In this document: positions 43,744-54,665 of the stretch, piece after piece
How the letters are laid out: the number at the start of each line of letters is the position of its first letter
How positions within the stretch are numbered: the first letter of the stretch is position 1
NCBI RefSeq assembly: GCF_019279795.1
Contig: NC_056745.1
Location: forward strand, 504,875,750 to 504,939,749
DNA: 64,000 nucleotides
Source: Protopterus annectens
Lineage: Eukaryota; Chordata; Ceratodontiformes; Protopteridae
Direction of reading: 5' to 3'
The notes under the pieces: model-generated
Told to the model about the DNA's origin: nothing
The model's input: the letters and a program-made list of their open reading frames with translations, nothing else
Databases searched by the model: none
Position numbers and translations under genes: made by a program

Positions 43744-43875
43744 CGGTTTAGAGCAAGAAAAAGTTTCCCCAATGGGGTACTTAGCTTTTAGTTGAAGACT
43801 TCGGTTCTGAAACTCGAAAACAAAAATTTCAGGAGTCGGCCGACCGGCACTTGCGAACTGCTTCGGGCAATGCAC

Positions 43876-44056
43876 GGCAAGAAAGACTGATGTAATGGCG
43901 TCAGCTGCATGTTTTATACCCCTGACGACCTGACGTCATGGAAGAAGAGACAGCAACGGATGCAGGATCCAAGACTTTGTTAATCAGGCCGACTGAGGGA
44001 TACTGCAAGCAGATAACCCAAATGTGATGACTGCAACAGTAAAACATGAAGAACAT
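43876..44056. repeat. DIRS-J right ITR with TATA-like box
   Basis: The minus strand reads GGGGTATAAAACATG at 43922-43912 and points toward gag. The repeat ends GAAGAACAT. It is inverse to 38579-38792. Confidence 0.9.
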
Positions 44057-44708
44057 CAGAGGAATGGTGAGGAAGCAGGGAGTAGAGTTGGTGAAGGTGG
44101 ATGAGTTTAAATACCTGGGATCAACAGTCCAGAGTAATGGTGAGCATGGAAGAGAGGTGAAAAGAGAGTACAGGCATACAGGCAGGGTGGAGTGGGTGAA
44201 GAGTGTCAGGAGTGATTTGTGACAGACGGGTACCAGTAAGAGTGAAAGGGAAGGTCTACAAGATATTAATGAGACTAGCTATGTTATAGGAGTTGGAGAC
44301 TGTGGCACTGACAAAAAGGCAGGAGTCAGAGCTGATGGTGGCACAGTTAAAGATGTTAAGATTTGCACTGGGTGTGATGTGCATGGACAGGGTTAGTAAT
44401 CAGTACACTTAATGTGTCAGCTCAGGTTGGATGGTTTGGAGACAAAGCCAGAGAGGCGAGATTGCATTGGTTTGGACGTGCTGAGAAGGGATGCTGGGTA
44501 TATTGGGAAAAGGATGCTAAGGATGAAGTTGCTAGGTAAGAGGAAAACAGGAAGCCTAAGATAAGGTTTGTGGATGTGGTGAGAGAGGACATGCAGGTGG
44601 TTGGTGTGATAGAGCAAGATGCAGAGAACAGGAAGAAATGGAAACAGATGATCCGCACAGGAACAGCCGAAAAAAGGAAGCAGAATAGGAAACTGGCAAT
44701 TACACAGC
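44057..44708 (+). pseudogene. LINE-3, C-terminal part and 3' end
   Basis: The text resumes with VDEFKYLGSTVQSNGEHGRE (44100-44160), the conserved post-palm block, then segments equivalent to a LYG.E..AL.K.Q..EL..AQLKMLRF region (44270-44370) and a C-terminal PRIRFVDVVREDMQVVGV and KWKQMIRTGT tail (44550-44665). The 3' end GGAACAGCCGAAAAAAGGAAG closely resembles the SINE tails at 9205-9227 and 46430-46451. Multiple frame breaks. Confidence 0.8.
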
Positions 44709-45245
44709 ATTTATGTTTTTAGACATAGGATTTATAAAGCTTTCACCTTCAGACCAGCTATCTGCCTTTTCAGCAGCTGGAGACTTGGTGTCAAAAGGTC
44801 TACAAATACAGATTTGATCATATCCTGAATACCCAGGCTATTTGTCTTTTACCACCTAAGTAGCTTTACAATCCAAATGTAATAATTCCCTCATTAGACT
44901 CACTGGCCCTCAAAAAGAAACATTTTGGCAAAAGGAAGCCCGAAGAAAGACTTTGTTAGTCATCCAAAAATACATCAAGACTAAAAAGTAACTCGAGCTA
45001 TAATGTGTGCGTGTATTAAATAATACATGCAGAACTATGTAACTACACATATAATATAGTTACATCATGATTATTTATTTTTGAGGCATTGACAAACAGA
45101 AGATCAACCATACCAAGTTGAACAATCATATTTCCTGACATCAGAAATATCAGAAAAACTAAAGACTGCCAAAAGAAAACAAATTATTTTAGCGATCTAC
45201 AAATCATAATCCTATCACAGCATTCAGACCAAACATATCTGAATA

Positions 45246-45423
45246 GTGGTAGTGTTACTGAAAGAGTTTGTCTACAGTGAGGTGTAAGGTTAGGGTTGGG
45301 GCAGGGCAAGGTTAGAGTTGGCATACACCACTAAGGTGGACTGGGTGGGGAGTGGATACACTTAATCCTTACCACATACCACACCTTGTCTTAGAAAAAG
45401 TCTTTCAGTAACACTAGCACCAC
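45246..45423. repeat. Imperfect hairpin, possible MITE
   Basis: GTGGTAGTGTTACTGAAAGA (45246-45265) is nearly the inverse of TCTTTCAGTAACACTAGCAC (45401-45420). Inner parts (GAGGTGTAAGGTT against CCTTACCACATACC) pair weakly. No clear target duplication was seen. Confidence 0.45.
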
Positions 45424-45805
45424 ATAAGACATCTTGGACACTCATTAATGCATACATACACAACACTAAGTATAACCCCTTTTCTGACCCCTACTATAAC
45501 CCTAGCCTGCAAACACTCACTCACACACATTAAATCTATCCTTTTACCCTACCCTTACTGAAACCCTACAGGAAAAACACACACAGTAAATCTCTTCCCT
45601 TACTTAACCCATTCTGTAAACCTAACACACACACGTAAATACACCTTTAGTACAAAAAAAAATATCAAAGTCCACACACACACTACAGTGCACTATTCTT
45701 ACCAAAGCAGATTTTGACGAAATATAGTGCAACCAAATACAGATAAATATGTACATATGCATATAAAATTCTCAGAAAAAGAAGAGTACATTTCCTATTT
45801 TTTTA

Positions 45806-45869
45806 ATGTGGATATAACGGAAACAGTCCTAACAAATATGTGGATATAACGGAAACAGTCCTAACAAAT
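45806..45869. repeat. 32-bp tandem duplication
   Basis: The unit beginning ATGTGGATATAACGGAAACA occurs at 45806-45837 and 45838-45869, identical. Confidence 0.95.
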
Positions 45870-46102
45870 AAATCTAGATGACTGACACAGGCAGTGAAAA
45901 GATCATTTGTGTTGTGAAAGTGTAAAGGACACTGGCAGCTGTTCAATCTTTGTAATTTCCTTGTGATATTCTTTTGCTAACCTTTGACAGTCAAACAAAT
46001 TTATCAAAACGGTTGCCAGGTCCTATACATTTAAAGATAATGGAATGTGCTGTATCATGATTCTGGAACCTGTACTTCACAGTTTTATGAAAAACATGTA
46101 CT

Positions 46103-46451
46103 GGGGTGGCCGTGGTGGTGCAGCAGTTAGCACTGTTGCCTCACACCAAGAGGTTCTCCGGTTCGATCCTTGGCTGGGTTGCCTTCTGTGCGAAGTCTGC
46201 ATGTCCTCCCTGTGGTCGCGTGGGTTTCCTCCAGGTACTCCAGTTTCCTCCCACATACCAAAGACGTGCTGTAGGTGGACTGGACACTCTAAATTGGCCC
46301 TAGGCATGAGTGCGTGCATGTGTGCTTTCTGTGAAAGTTTGGGCGCCGGACTGGCAAATCAACACCGTAAAACTCCACTGCCAATCATGAGCGGAGAGGT
46401 GATCTGGTGTGGCGACCCCTAACCGGGAAAAGTCAAAAGAAGAAGAGGATG
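46103..46451 (+). mobile_element. Full-length tRNA-derived SINE with 16-bp target duplication
   Basis: It is flanked by ATGAAAAACATGTACT at 46087-46102 and 46452-46467. The head has an A box (GTGGTGCAGCAGTTAGCA) and a B box (GGTTCGATCCT, 46160-46170) of a pol III promoter. The body contains GTGGGTTTCCTCC and CTAAATTGGCCC. The 3' end is GTGGCGACCCCTAACCGGG plus a GAAGAAGAGG tail, resembling the end of LINE-3. It is about 349 bp, and the intact duplication implies a fairly young insertion. It depends on LINE proteins for movement. Confidence 0.93.
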
Positions 46452-46467
46452 ATGAAAAACATGTACT

Positions 46468-48336
46468 ACTCATGACCTACTACACTCTAGCTCCACTACT
46501 GTGGTAGTAATCAACCTAAAAGTCTATTTACCAGTAGTTTATTTAAGAGTGCCTGTCAGTGTTTGAGACTTAAATGTTTTCCTTTCAGTTAAATTCAGGG
46601 GAGGGGTTCTCTTTTTTCTCCTTCCCTTTATGGTGGAAGCTTTCAAGGATGTTTTTTTTTCACATGAATCAAATGTGGGATATTTTAAGATATCTTATGC
46701 ACTTTACATATTTAGATGAAGCACGTTCTTTTTAGCTTCCATTTGTTTTCTAAAGTTCTTATATTCAGACGCTGCAATTTTGCATAGTTGAATTTTCCAC
46801 TTTTTAAGACTTACTGTACATAGACTGTTCAAAGTATTTTGCAGCAAGCAAACACCATACAGACATACACACTCTGAAAGTGAAAATCCCTAAGGGTAAC
46901 CTGTTTGCATCAGGCAAATGTTTTTACAGACTTAATGGCACATCAGCTCACAGAAAAATCCACAAACTATATAAAGCTATCAGCTCACAGAAAAATCCAC
47001 AAATTATATAAAGCTATCATCTGCTATTAAATCTAGAGATAGTAAAATTACCAGGAAAATGCTAAATGCAGATGGCTGTGAAGCACTGAAAAGATCTAAA
47101 GCTGCCATTAGGTAATGTCACCTTCATATAGTGCCATGCAGTACTGCAAGATAGGTGTTACCTGACGCTAGGGAAACAGTCAACTGCTGGAAAAAAGGTC
47201 AAACAACTGACGTCAGACAGTACAAAGTTAATCTGCTGTGCTGCTGTTGCAACAGAGCTTCTCAAAGCTGTAGGGTTCTTCTAGACATGTAGAATTGAAA
47301 ACAAACACTAGACAGTGAAATGCAGAAAATGCAAGATAGACTTTTGCTATCTAAGAATCACAGCCTTCGTACAGCAACACTATGAACAAAGTGCAGATGT
47401 GCATACTTCAGCTAATGTTCACATGAAAACAATAAAACCTTGGAATGCTTAGTGCAAAACTCAGGATGTGTAACCAATCTGGCCATCTTCTAACCAGGCC
47501 ATCAGCTTGAACTGATCATTGTTATTTAATACAGATAGACATGGTGGACAACAGCTGAATGAAGGCAGCCATACACAGTTAAATATAAGAGGTGGAAGAC
47601 CTGCAATTGTCAGTATGGTAATTCTGAAATATAAAGTGTGATTTTCCAGGAAATACTGAGATTGCTAGAACTAGTTATGCATCCTTTAATTTATTCACAC
47701 TTACAGTACTGGTACTGTTTCATACCTGCAGCTCTAGTTGTGTGTGCTGTCTTCTTTCATTCAAGCCTATAGCTCTTCAAAGTCAGAGCATACACAGTGC
47801 TACTTTTTTAGTGCAACTGTATATCACCATCTTTCATGTATATGAACAACACTTCCATTTATACAGTCATTTTTCCGCATCTACTGGGTCTTAAAATTGC
47901 TTTTATTGTACTGTAGCACTGTACTAATTAATGCACTTACTTGTATCTTATATTAACAAATTGTAAGGTTCACATCATGACTGAAAATGTTAAATCTGGA
48001 TCAAACAACTGACAACTAAAACAATAACAAATGAAATAAAATACATACAATTAAATAACAACCTGACTCGGTCTGGAAAAAATTCATGTAAAAAAAAACA
48101 AACCAGTTAAACTGATTGCAACCACTGCTCATCAAACAGGAGCTAAAGAATCTGACACAGACGTCTCAGGCAAAGTTCTCACACGCTGTTTACAAATCAA
48201 TACTGAACAGGTAAACAAATCAACTCCCAAAGGAGTGTCCTAGTAGACACCACTGATGACAAAGGCTATTGAGGAAAAATTGTTAAAGCATAGGAGTCTG
48301 AAAGCATGTAGCCAGATAATATTGTAACCAGAAAAA
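46468..48336. other. Gene-free stretch left of DIRS-F
   Basis: No coding or named repeat seen apart from a 37-bp tandem duplication at 46944-47017. Open frames are short. Confidence 0.6.
46944..47017. repeat. 37-bp tandem duplication
   Basis: CAGCTCACAGAAAAATCCAC begins both units, at 46944-46980 and 46981-47017, with one mismatch. Confidence 0.95.
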
Positions 48337-48516
48337 AAAGAAGTTATGTACTCACCATAACATTCCATCTGAGTAGGTAACTTCATTTGTCTGCAACCTG
48401 TGGATATCGGATCCGTCCTCGGATCCGAGCCGGCAGCTTTACCTAGCTAAAAGATCCGAGCTCCTAGCTCCTCCCCCTACCCATAATCCCCTGCTACACA
48501 TCCCCATCCTCAGATC
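48337..48516. repeat. DIRS-F left ITR
   Basis: This is inverse to 60510-60663 through GCCGGCAGCTTTACCTAGCT and CTACACATCCCC. It starts with an inverted hexamer pair, GTTATG-TACTCAC-CATAAC, and the ACCATAA box sits at positions 18-24, as in family 1. A TATA-like box (CTATAAAAAC, 48525-48534) lies just inside. Confidence 0.88.
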
Positions 48517-48644
48517 GAGTTTGCCTATAAAAACTCCACAAGACCCTCGAAAGAGGCCAGTAACCTACTGCCTAACAGAATGAGCAATCCTATCCCATGG
48601 TTAAGAAGCACAAAACTGGTTAGGGGGAATGGAGGGGGGGGGTT

Positions 48645-48748
48645 GGTTGCAGACAAATTAAGTTACCTACTCAGATGGAACGTTATGGTGAGTAGATAAC
48701 TTCTTTATCTGAAGTAGTTAACTTCATTTGGTCTGCAACCTGTGGGAC
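48645..48748. repeat. DIRS-F internal complementary region
   Basis: It carries the reverse complements of the left end (CTCACCATAACGTTCC in the minus sense) and the right end (ACTTCATTTGGTCTGCAACC). A G-rich run (48623-48642) is adjacent. Confidence 0.88.
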
Positions 48749-48799
48749 AGAGTCCCCAGCTACCTAGAAACCTTGGGCGGCCCTCAAGGAAGAATATTC

Positions 48800-50235
48800 C
48801 GGAGCACAGCAGAGCCAAAGGGAGCCCTACTCCTGGATATCATATCCAATTTATAATGGGAAATGAATGTATGAGAGGTGGACCAAGTAGCTGCTGAACA
48901 TATGTCGTCTATAGGGACTCTACACTAAAATGCTGCAGAGGTAGCTATGGATCGGGTTGAATGAGCATGGATTCCCAAAGGTATCGGTTTGTTTGAAGCT
49001 AAATAGGCCTGAATGATGCATTGTGAAATCCAGTTGGCTAATGTAACTTTGGTAATAGGTTTACCTAAAGAAGACTTGGCAAAGGACACAAACAATTGAT
49101 CAGATTTGCAGTTGGTTGCTGTCCTGTGCAAATAAAAACGCAGTTGTCTATGTACATCCAATTTGTGTAATGTGTATTCCCCTTTGTTCTGGAAATTGGG
49201 GAAAAACACTGGCAAATTAATAGACTGATTAATATTCGACTCAGAGACTACTTTAGGGAGGAAGGAAGGATTAGTCTTGAGAGAAACTCTGTCCTTATGA
49301 AATATTAGGTAAGGGGGTTTCATACAGAGGGCTTGAAGCTCAGACACACTCCTGGCTGTAGTTATTGCAATCAGGAACGCTGTTTTCCAAGATGAAAATT
49401 TCAACTGAGCAGAAGCAGCCGGTTCGAAAGGAGGGCCCGTCAAAGCCTGTAGGACCAATATTAAGTCCCATGGTGGGACCGCAGACTTAACTGGCGGTTT
49501 TAACAGAAAGGCGCCTTTTAAAAAAGTTTTGCAAATCCTGGTGGAAGCCAGTGATCCGACATCATCCCCAACATGAAAATGAGAGATGGCTGCCAACTGT
49601 ACTTTAACCGTAGATGCACTGGCTCCCTGATGAAAAATATGGGACAGAAAATCAAGAATCGTTGGAATAGGGACAGTAAAGGGGTCTAAGCCCCTGTCTT
49701 TGGCCCAGATGGAAAAACATTTCCATTTACTACTGTAGATTTTTCTGGTAGATGGTTTGTGTGCTGCTACCAGAATAGCTTTCACTGGTGAAGAGATACC
49801 AGGAGTCCTTGCTATCAGCAGAACTGGATCAGCCAAGCCGTAAGGTTGAGGTCGCCCAGGCTTGGTGGTTGTAATCCCGCAGGATGAGAAATTAGATCCG
49901 GAATGGGATCTAAGATCCAAGGAGGAACTGCACTGAGAGACCGCAGGTAAGGGAACCAGATCTGGCGAGGCCAGAATAGGGCTATGAGGATTATCTTGCT
50001 CCCCAACCGATGGGCTTTCTGCAGGAACGTCGTCATGAGCGGAAGTGGGGGATAAGCATAAAGGAGACCAGGGGGCCAAGCATGAACCAGAGCGTCTCTG
50101 GGGCTCTCCCCTATTGGGGGAATTAGAGCGAAAAATTCTCTGCACTTTGTGTTTGACAGAGAAGCAAAAAGATCGCAGCAAGGTAGACCCCATTTGAGGA
50201 AGATTTGTTTCACTACGAACGGGTTTAGAGACCAC
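48800..50235 (-). pseudogene. DIRS-F tyrosine recombinase with lost catalytic Arg
   Basis: The frame is open at 50235-48925. The N-terminal domain runs from PSTRKIYSSKWKCFSIW. The catalytic domain reads TTARSVSELQALCMKPPYL: the Arg directly before Val-Ser-Glu-Leu in other copies is Ser. HAHSTRSIATSAAF keeps His and the second Arg. A TAG stop then replaces what looks like a Trp codon (48922-48924), and ICSAATWSTSHTFISHYKL beyond it still holds the Tyr. A substitution and a nonsense codon therefore both disable it. The frame upstream of YR overlaps the methyltransferase-like region. Confidence 0.87.
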
Positions 50236-51154
50236 TCATACGGTGTGAGGATCAAGCGACTTAGCTTGTCCGCTAGGATGTTGGTCCGGCCCGGAATGTG
50301 CGTTGCTACCAGAAAGCGGTTGGTGGAGATCGCCCATTCCCAAACTCTCATAGCCTCTCGGCAAAGGGGATAAGATCTGGTTCCACCCTGTTTGTTGATG
50401 TACCAGACTACAGCCATGTGGTCTGTCTGAATTGCAATAGTTCCCGGAGGAAGAAGGTCTTGTAGGGCTTGCAACACCAGAAGCACCGCCCTCATCTCCA
50501 GAACACTGATATGCAGAACGGTCTCTGAGGGAGTCCATGTGCCTTGGACGTTTCTGCCCATAGCATGCCCCCCCACCCAAGGCGAGAAGCGCCCGTAGTC
50601 AACGTGGCTTGGGGCTAAGGCATGACAAACTGTCTCCCCTCTCGCAGCTCCTGGGAGTGAAGCCACCAGAGAAGGGAGTCCTTGCAAACCCTGCTCAAGG
50701 GAATCAGGGTGTTCAAGGGGTGCAGTAAAAGTGACCGTTGGACCTGAAGAGTCCACTTTATTCACATGCGCAGTCACGCAAAGAGCGACAGACCAATGGC
50801 TGCCGCCATGAAGCCCAAAGTTCTCAGGACTAATTCCGCAGGTGGGGCTGGGGACTGGAGTACTGCCAAAACATGAAGAGACGAGCTGCGCAACCTGTCT
50901 GTTGTTAGAAAGGCCCTGGAGTGGCGTGTATCTATCTTGGCCCCTATAAATTCCAGAACCTGCACAGGATGAAGGAATGATTTCTGAAGGTTTACAGTAA
51001 TACCCAGACACTGAGTAAGAGCTAGGGTATAATCCCTGGCAGAGCAGAGCTGATGCCTGGTGGAGGCGGTGAGGAGCCAGTCGTCCAGGTACAGAAAGAC
51101 CTGAATGCCCTGAAGTCTCAGGTGGGCTGCGACCACTGCCATGACCTTGGTGAA
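49815..51154 (-). pseudogene. DIRS-F RT C-terminal half, RNase H and methyltransferase-like tail
   Basis: 51142-50774 holds GIQVFLYLDDWLLTASTRHQ (catalytic Asp pair), GITVNLQKSFLHPVQVLEFI and TLGFMAAAIG. After a shift, the frame ending 49815 holds RNase H (HAMGRNVQGTWTPSETVLHI, LEMRAVLLVLQAL, TDHMAVVWYINKQGG, ILADKLSRLILTPYEWS). It then continues GLPCCDLFASLSNTKC, LLYAYPPLPLMTTFLQKAHR and IILIALFWPRQIWFPYLRSL, the conserved block assigned tentatively to a DAM-like methyltransferase. The first half of RT is on the far side of DIRS-G (56718-56966). Confidence 0.85.
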
Positions 51155-51368
51155 AGTACAGTTTTGTACCTACCATAAATGTAGATGTTCGAGTGCTAAT
51201 ACAGCTGCAGTCATAACAGATGGGTTTCTCCTGCCGTCAGGTGGGTCCTCGGTCGGCCGAATTCCAAAGTCTAGGTCCGGCATCGGTTGTCGTCGCTTCT
51301 TCCCTGACGTCAGTGCGACAGGGGTATAAAAGAACCAGCCGACGCCATTTTCTTCAGTTTTTCTTGCC
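51155..51368. repeat. DIRS-G left ITR with TATA-like box
   Basis: This is inverse to 56536-56717 from TACAGCTGCAGTCATAACAG inward. It contains GGGGTATAAAAG at 51321-51332 on the plus strand, antisense to the genes. Confidence 0.92.
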
Positions 51369-51550
51369 CCAGATGTCAGGTGCCCCCAGAAGGAAGGCAA
51401 TACATAAATTTGTGTAATAAAGCAATGCCATATAATCAAAATACAGTAGTTGCAAGCAAATACACCATAAATGAATACCCCAATCAGGTTGTATGAGGAG
51501 GTGTTAGCCAATAGGTCTGTCCCAAGAGGGGAAGGAGGGAGGGAAACCTG

Positions 51551-51650
51551 GACTGCAGCTGTATTAGCACTCGAACATCTACATTTATGGTAGGTACAAA
51601 ACTGTACTATGTTCATCGTGCATACAGCTGCAGTCATAACAGATGGGTAG
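51551..51650. repeat. DIRS-G internal complementary region
   Basis: GCAGCTGTATTAGCACTCGA copies the left end in inverse, and ATGTTCATCGTGCATACAGC copies the right end in inverse. A G-rich tract (GGGGAAGGAGGGAGGG, 51528-51543) adjoins it. Confidence 0.92.
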
Positions 51651-51699
51651 AATCCCTAAGCTAAGAAAAGGGGTGGTAGGCACTAGGTGGAACTAGGAG

Positions 51700-52740
51700 G
51701 AGCCAGGATGCCCTGCAAGACTGCAGTGGCAAAGTCTGCTCTAGTTCTGGAGTATAATGGTAGGTGGTAGTGCTTGGAGAAGGTATGCACAGAACTCCAA
51801 GTGGCTGCTTACAAAATATCTTTAGTAGGAACTCCTCTGAGGAAAGCTGCAGAGGTAGCTGTGGCCCTTGTGGAGTGAGATCCGATGCCTGCAGGTACAG
51901 TTTTGCCATGAAAAGAGTAACAAAAATGCATGCAGTGGGCTATCCATTTTGAGATTGTCTGTTTGGAAATTGGCTTCCCTTGAGCTCCTATAGCATAGGA
52001 CACAAAGAGCTGTTCTGATTTTCTGAAAGGCTTTGTTCTGTCCAAATAATAATGCAGTTGTCTGTGGATGTCCAAGGAATGTAGTAATCTCTCCCCTTTG
52101 TTTTGAGGATTAGGATAAAAGGTAGGTAAGTGTATAGCCTGATTCAAATCTACCCTGGATACCACATTTGGCATAAATGACAGGTTGGTTCGTAAGGAAA
52201 CTTTGTCCTGATGGAAGATGATAAAAGGCTGCACAGCTATGAGGGCTTGTAGTTCCGATACCCTATGAGCTGAGGTAATAGCCAGAAGGAAAGCTGTTTT
52301 CCAGGACAAATATTGCAAATCTGTTGAGGCAGCTGGCTCAAAAGGAGGCAAGGTCAGCTTTTCTAGAATGAAATTGAGGTCCCAAGCAGGTATTGGTTGT
52401 TTCCTTGGGGGTTTTATATTCTTAGCCCCTCTGAGGAACTGTCTTAAGAGGGGGTGAGAGAATAAAGGTGGATCAGTGTTGTATTCTGCAGAAATGGCTG
52501 AGGCATGGATTTGATGGAGGAGAATGAAAGCCCACTGCTTAGCAGCTCAGCTAGATACTGTAATATTTGAGGTAAATTCAGTTTTCCAGGATTCTGGCCC
52601 TTTTTCTCATTCCAGGCACAAAACCGTTTCCATTTTGCGGAGTAAGCTTTTCTAGTAGACGGCCTTCTGGCCTCCAAAATGACATCCTGCACCTCCTTGG
52701 AGAGTAGGGTCTGTTGTGATGTTAAGGAATCTTCCATGCG
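51700..52740 (-). pseudogene. DIRS-G tyrosine recombinase
   Basis: The N-terminal part starts near LEARRPSTRKAYSAKWKRF (~52680) and shifts frame after SGLSFSSIK (~52510). The catalytic part at 52351-51809 has TSAHRVSELQALIAVQPF (catalytic Arg kept), HQDKVSLRTNLSFMPNVV, SKQTISKWIAHC and IGSHSTRATATSAAF (His and Arg). A TAA stop at KDIL precedes the AATWSSVHTF...HY segment with the Tyr. One frameshift and one nonsense codon inactivate it. Confidence 0.87.
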
Positions 52741-54665
52741 GCCAGATTGAGTGTTTTCAGCTGACTGTGAAGAGTTTTGAAGCTGTGCTGAGTCAGAAGA
52801 AGAGGCATTAGAGGAAGGGTCCATGGTGGGGAATGCGTCAGGCTCCTCAGGAGTGGGTACCAGTGTGGTCTTGGCCAGTCTGGAGCAATGAGAATCATCT
52901 TTGGTCTGTCTGCTCTGGTTTTTAATAGAACTTTGGGCAGCAGAGGAAGAGGTGGGAAGGCATAAACTGTCATTGTTGTCCAACTGAAAGAGAGAGTGTC
53001 CACTGTCCAGGCCTTTGGATGAAAAGTCCTTGAGCAGAATTTTGTCAATTGGTGATTTTTGTGGGAGGCAAAGAGATCTATGTCTGGCCTTCCCCATGCT
53101 TGAATTATCTCTGTAAAAACTTGAGGATGCAACTTCCATTCATGTGGATCTGTCATATTTCTGCTTAGGTTGTCTGCCAGCGTGTTTTCCTTGCCTGGCA
53201 AGTACTGTGCTTGAAGTTCAATTTGTAATTCCAGAGCCATGTTCCAAAGTGACATGGCCAGCCTGCATAGGGGGCATGAATGGGTTCCTCCCTGTTTGTT
53301 TATGTACCACATTACTGTGGTGTTGTCTGTCCTTATCAATAGTTGACCTGGATGCAGAAGGTCTTTGAAAGCTATAATAGCATTTATTACTGCTAGCATT
53401 TCCTTTTGATCAATATGAAGGTGCTTTTCTTTTTGGGACCATTTGCCCTGAATGCACCGATCTGTCATGTGCGCCCCCCAGGCATAGTCCGAGGCATTTG
53501 TTGTGATGACTTGATTTGCTTGAGGCTTGCAGAATGGGAGACCTGTGTTTGGCATGCTTGAGCCCACCACAGAAATTCCTTTTGAAGACATGGAATTAGT
53601 GGTATTATTGTTTCCAAACTGTGGCTGTGTTGAGACCATACGTTTTTCAGGTACCATTGAAGTTTCCTCATATGCAGCTTTGCACATGGGATTAGTAGGA
53701 TGCAAGATGCCATGAATCCCAGAGCCTGCAGGATTTTCCTTGCAGTCAACCTGGTGAAAATTGCTAGTGTTCTTAAGTATTGAGTTAGTTGCCCCTGCTT
53801 CTCTGGCGTGAGGTAGGCCATCTGGGTGTTTGTGTCCAAGTTGGCACCCAGGAAAATTATTTTCTGAGAGGGTATTAGCCTTGATTTCTTTTTGTTGACT
53901 GTGTATCCCAGAGAATTCAACAACATTATTACATAAGCCAGATGTTTCAAAAGTATGTGCTTGCTGTCTGCTTGGATCAGGCAGTCGTCCAAATATGGGC
54001 ATATTTGTATCCCTTGAAGTCTGCAGTAGGCAATTACTGATGCCAGGCATTTCGTGAATACTCTGGGCGCAGTAGATAAGCCAAAGGGCAATGCAGAGAA
54101 TTGATAATGGGTTGAACCAGCAAGAAATCTGAGGTATCTTCTGCAATTTTGTCTGATTGGGACATGCAGGTATGCCTCCTTGAGGTCCAATGTTACCAGC
54201 CAAGACTCCTTGCCCAGCATGGGAAGAAGCTGCTGTAAAGTGAGCATCTTGAATTTTAGTACGAGTAAAAATGTGTTTAGGATGGATAGGTCCAAAATAG
54301 GTCTCCAATCTTTTCCCTTCCTTGGTACCAGGAATAGTCTGGAATAAAAACCTTGACCTTGTTCGTGAGTAGGTACCTCTTGAATAGCTTTCATGTCCAT
54401 GAGATCTGAAATTTGTCTTTGTGCCTCTGCCCTTTGATTGTGTGGCAGGTTTGGCATGACTCATTTTTGGAAGGGTGTGAAAATGGAATCTGTAGCCCCT
54501 GTTTATAATGTCCAGGATCCATTTGTCTTTTGTGACAATATGCCAATTTTTTGCAAATAATGCCAGTTTTCCGCCTAAGGGTGCTGTCATTTGAGCCTTG
54601 CTTGGCATGCAAAGGGGAAAGTCATTGGGCTTGCTTTCTGAATGGCTGTGAACTATCCTCACCAC
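52722..54665 (-). pseudogene. DIRS-G RT-RNase H-methyltransferase-like polyprotein
   Basis: The RT is correct in the frame at 54457-53590: FLVPRKGKDWRPILDLS, MLTLQQLLPMLG, VTLDLKEAYLHVPIRQ, YQFSALPFGLSTAPRVFTK, IQICPYLDDCLIQ (catalytic Asp pair) and IIFLGANLDT. After a shift near 53590 the frame ending 52722 holds RNase H (ITTNASDYAWGAHM, with Asn where the first catalytic Asp is expected; DQKEMLAVINA; DNTTVMWYINKQ; LADNLSRNM), then DIDLFASHKNHQL, YAFPPLPLLPK and MILIAPDWPRPHWYP. Upstream of the shift that same frame is also open across the whole RT. Confidence 0.88.

Larger units (their letters stand above)
38579..44056 (-). mobile_element. DIRS-J, family-1 DIRS inserted in LINE-3
   Basis: The left end is AGTACAGTTG at 38579 and the right end GAAGAACAT at 44056, 5478 bp. 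The ICR (38955-39056) carries the joined ends. The LINE continues at 44057 (a C). The copy is uninterrupted. Its left terminus keeps the inverted pentamers as GTACA-GTTG-TGTAC. Confidence 0.93.
44709..46086. other. Gene-free stretch with small repeats
   Basis: No gene recognised. Contents: an imperfect hairpin at 45246-45423, CA-rich and CCCTAAC-like degenerate DNA at 45440-45680, and a 32-bp tandem duplication at 45806-45869. Confidence 0.6.

Noticed and set aside
45270-45660. Telomere-like CCCTAA/TTAGGG patches
   Set aside because: Only scattered, degenerate hexamers without a tandem array.
46103-46180. A functional tRNA gene
   Set aside because: A and B boxes are present, but the sequence continues into a SINE body with a LINE-like tail and target duplication, and no cloverleaf is complete.
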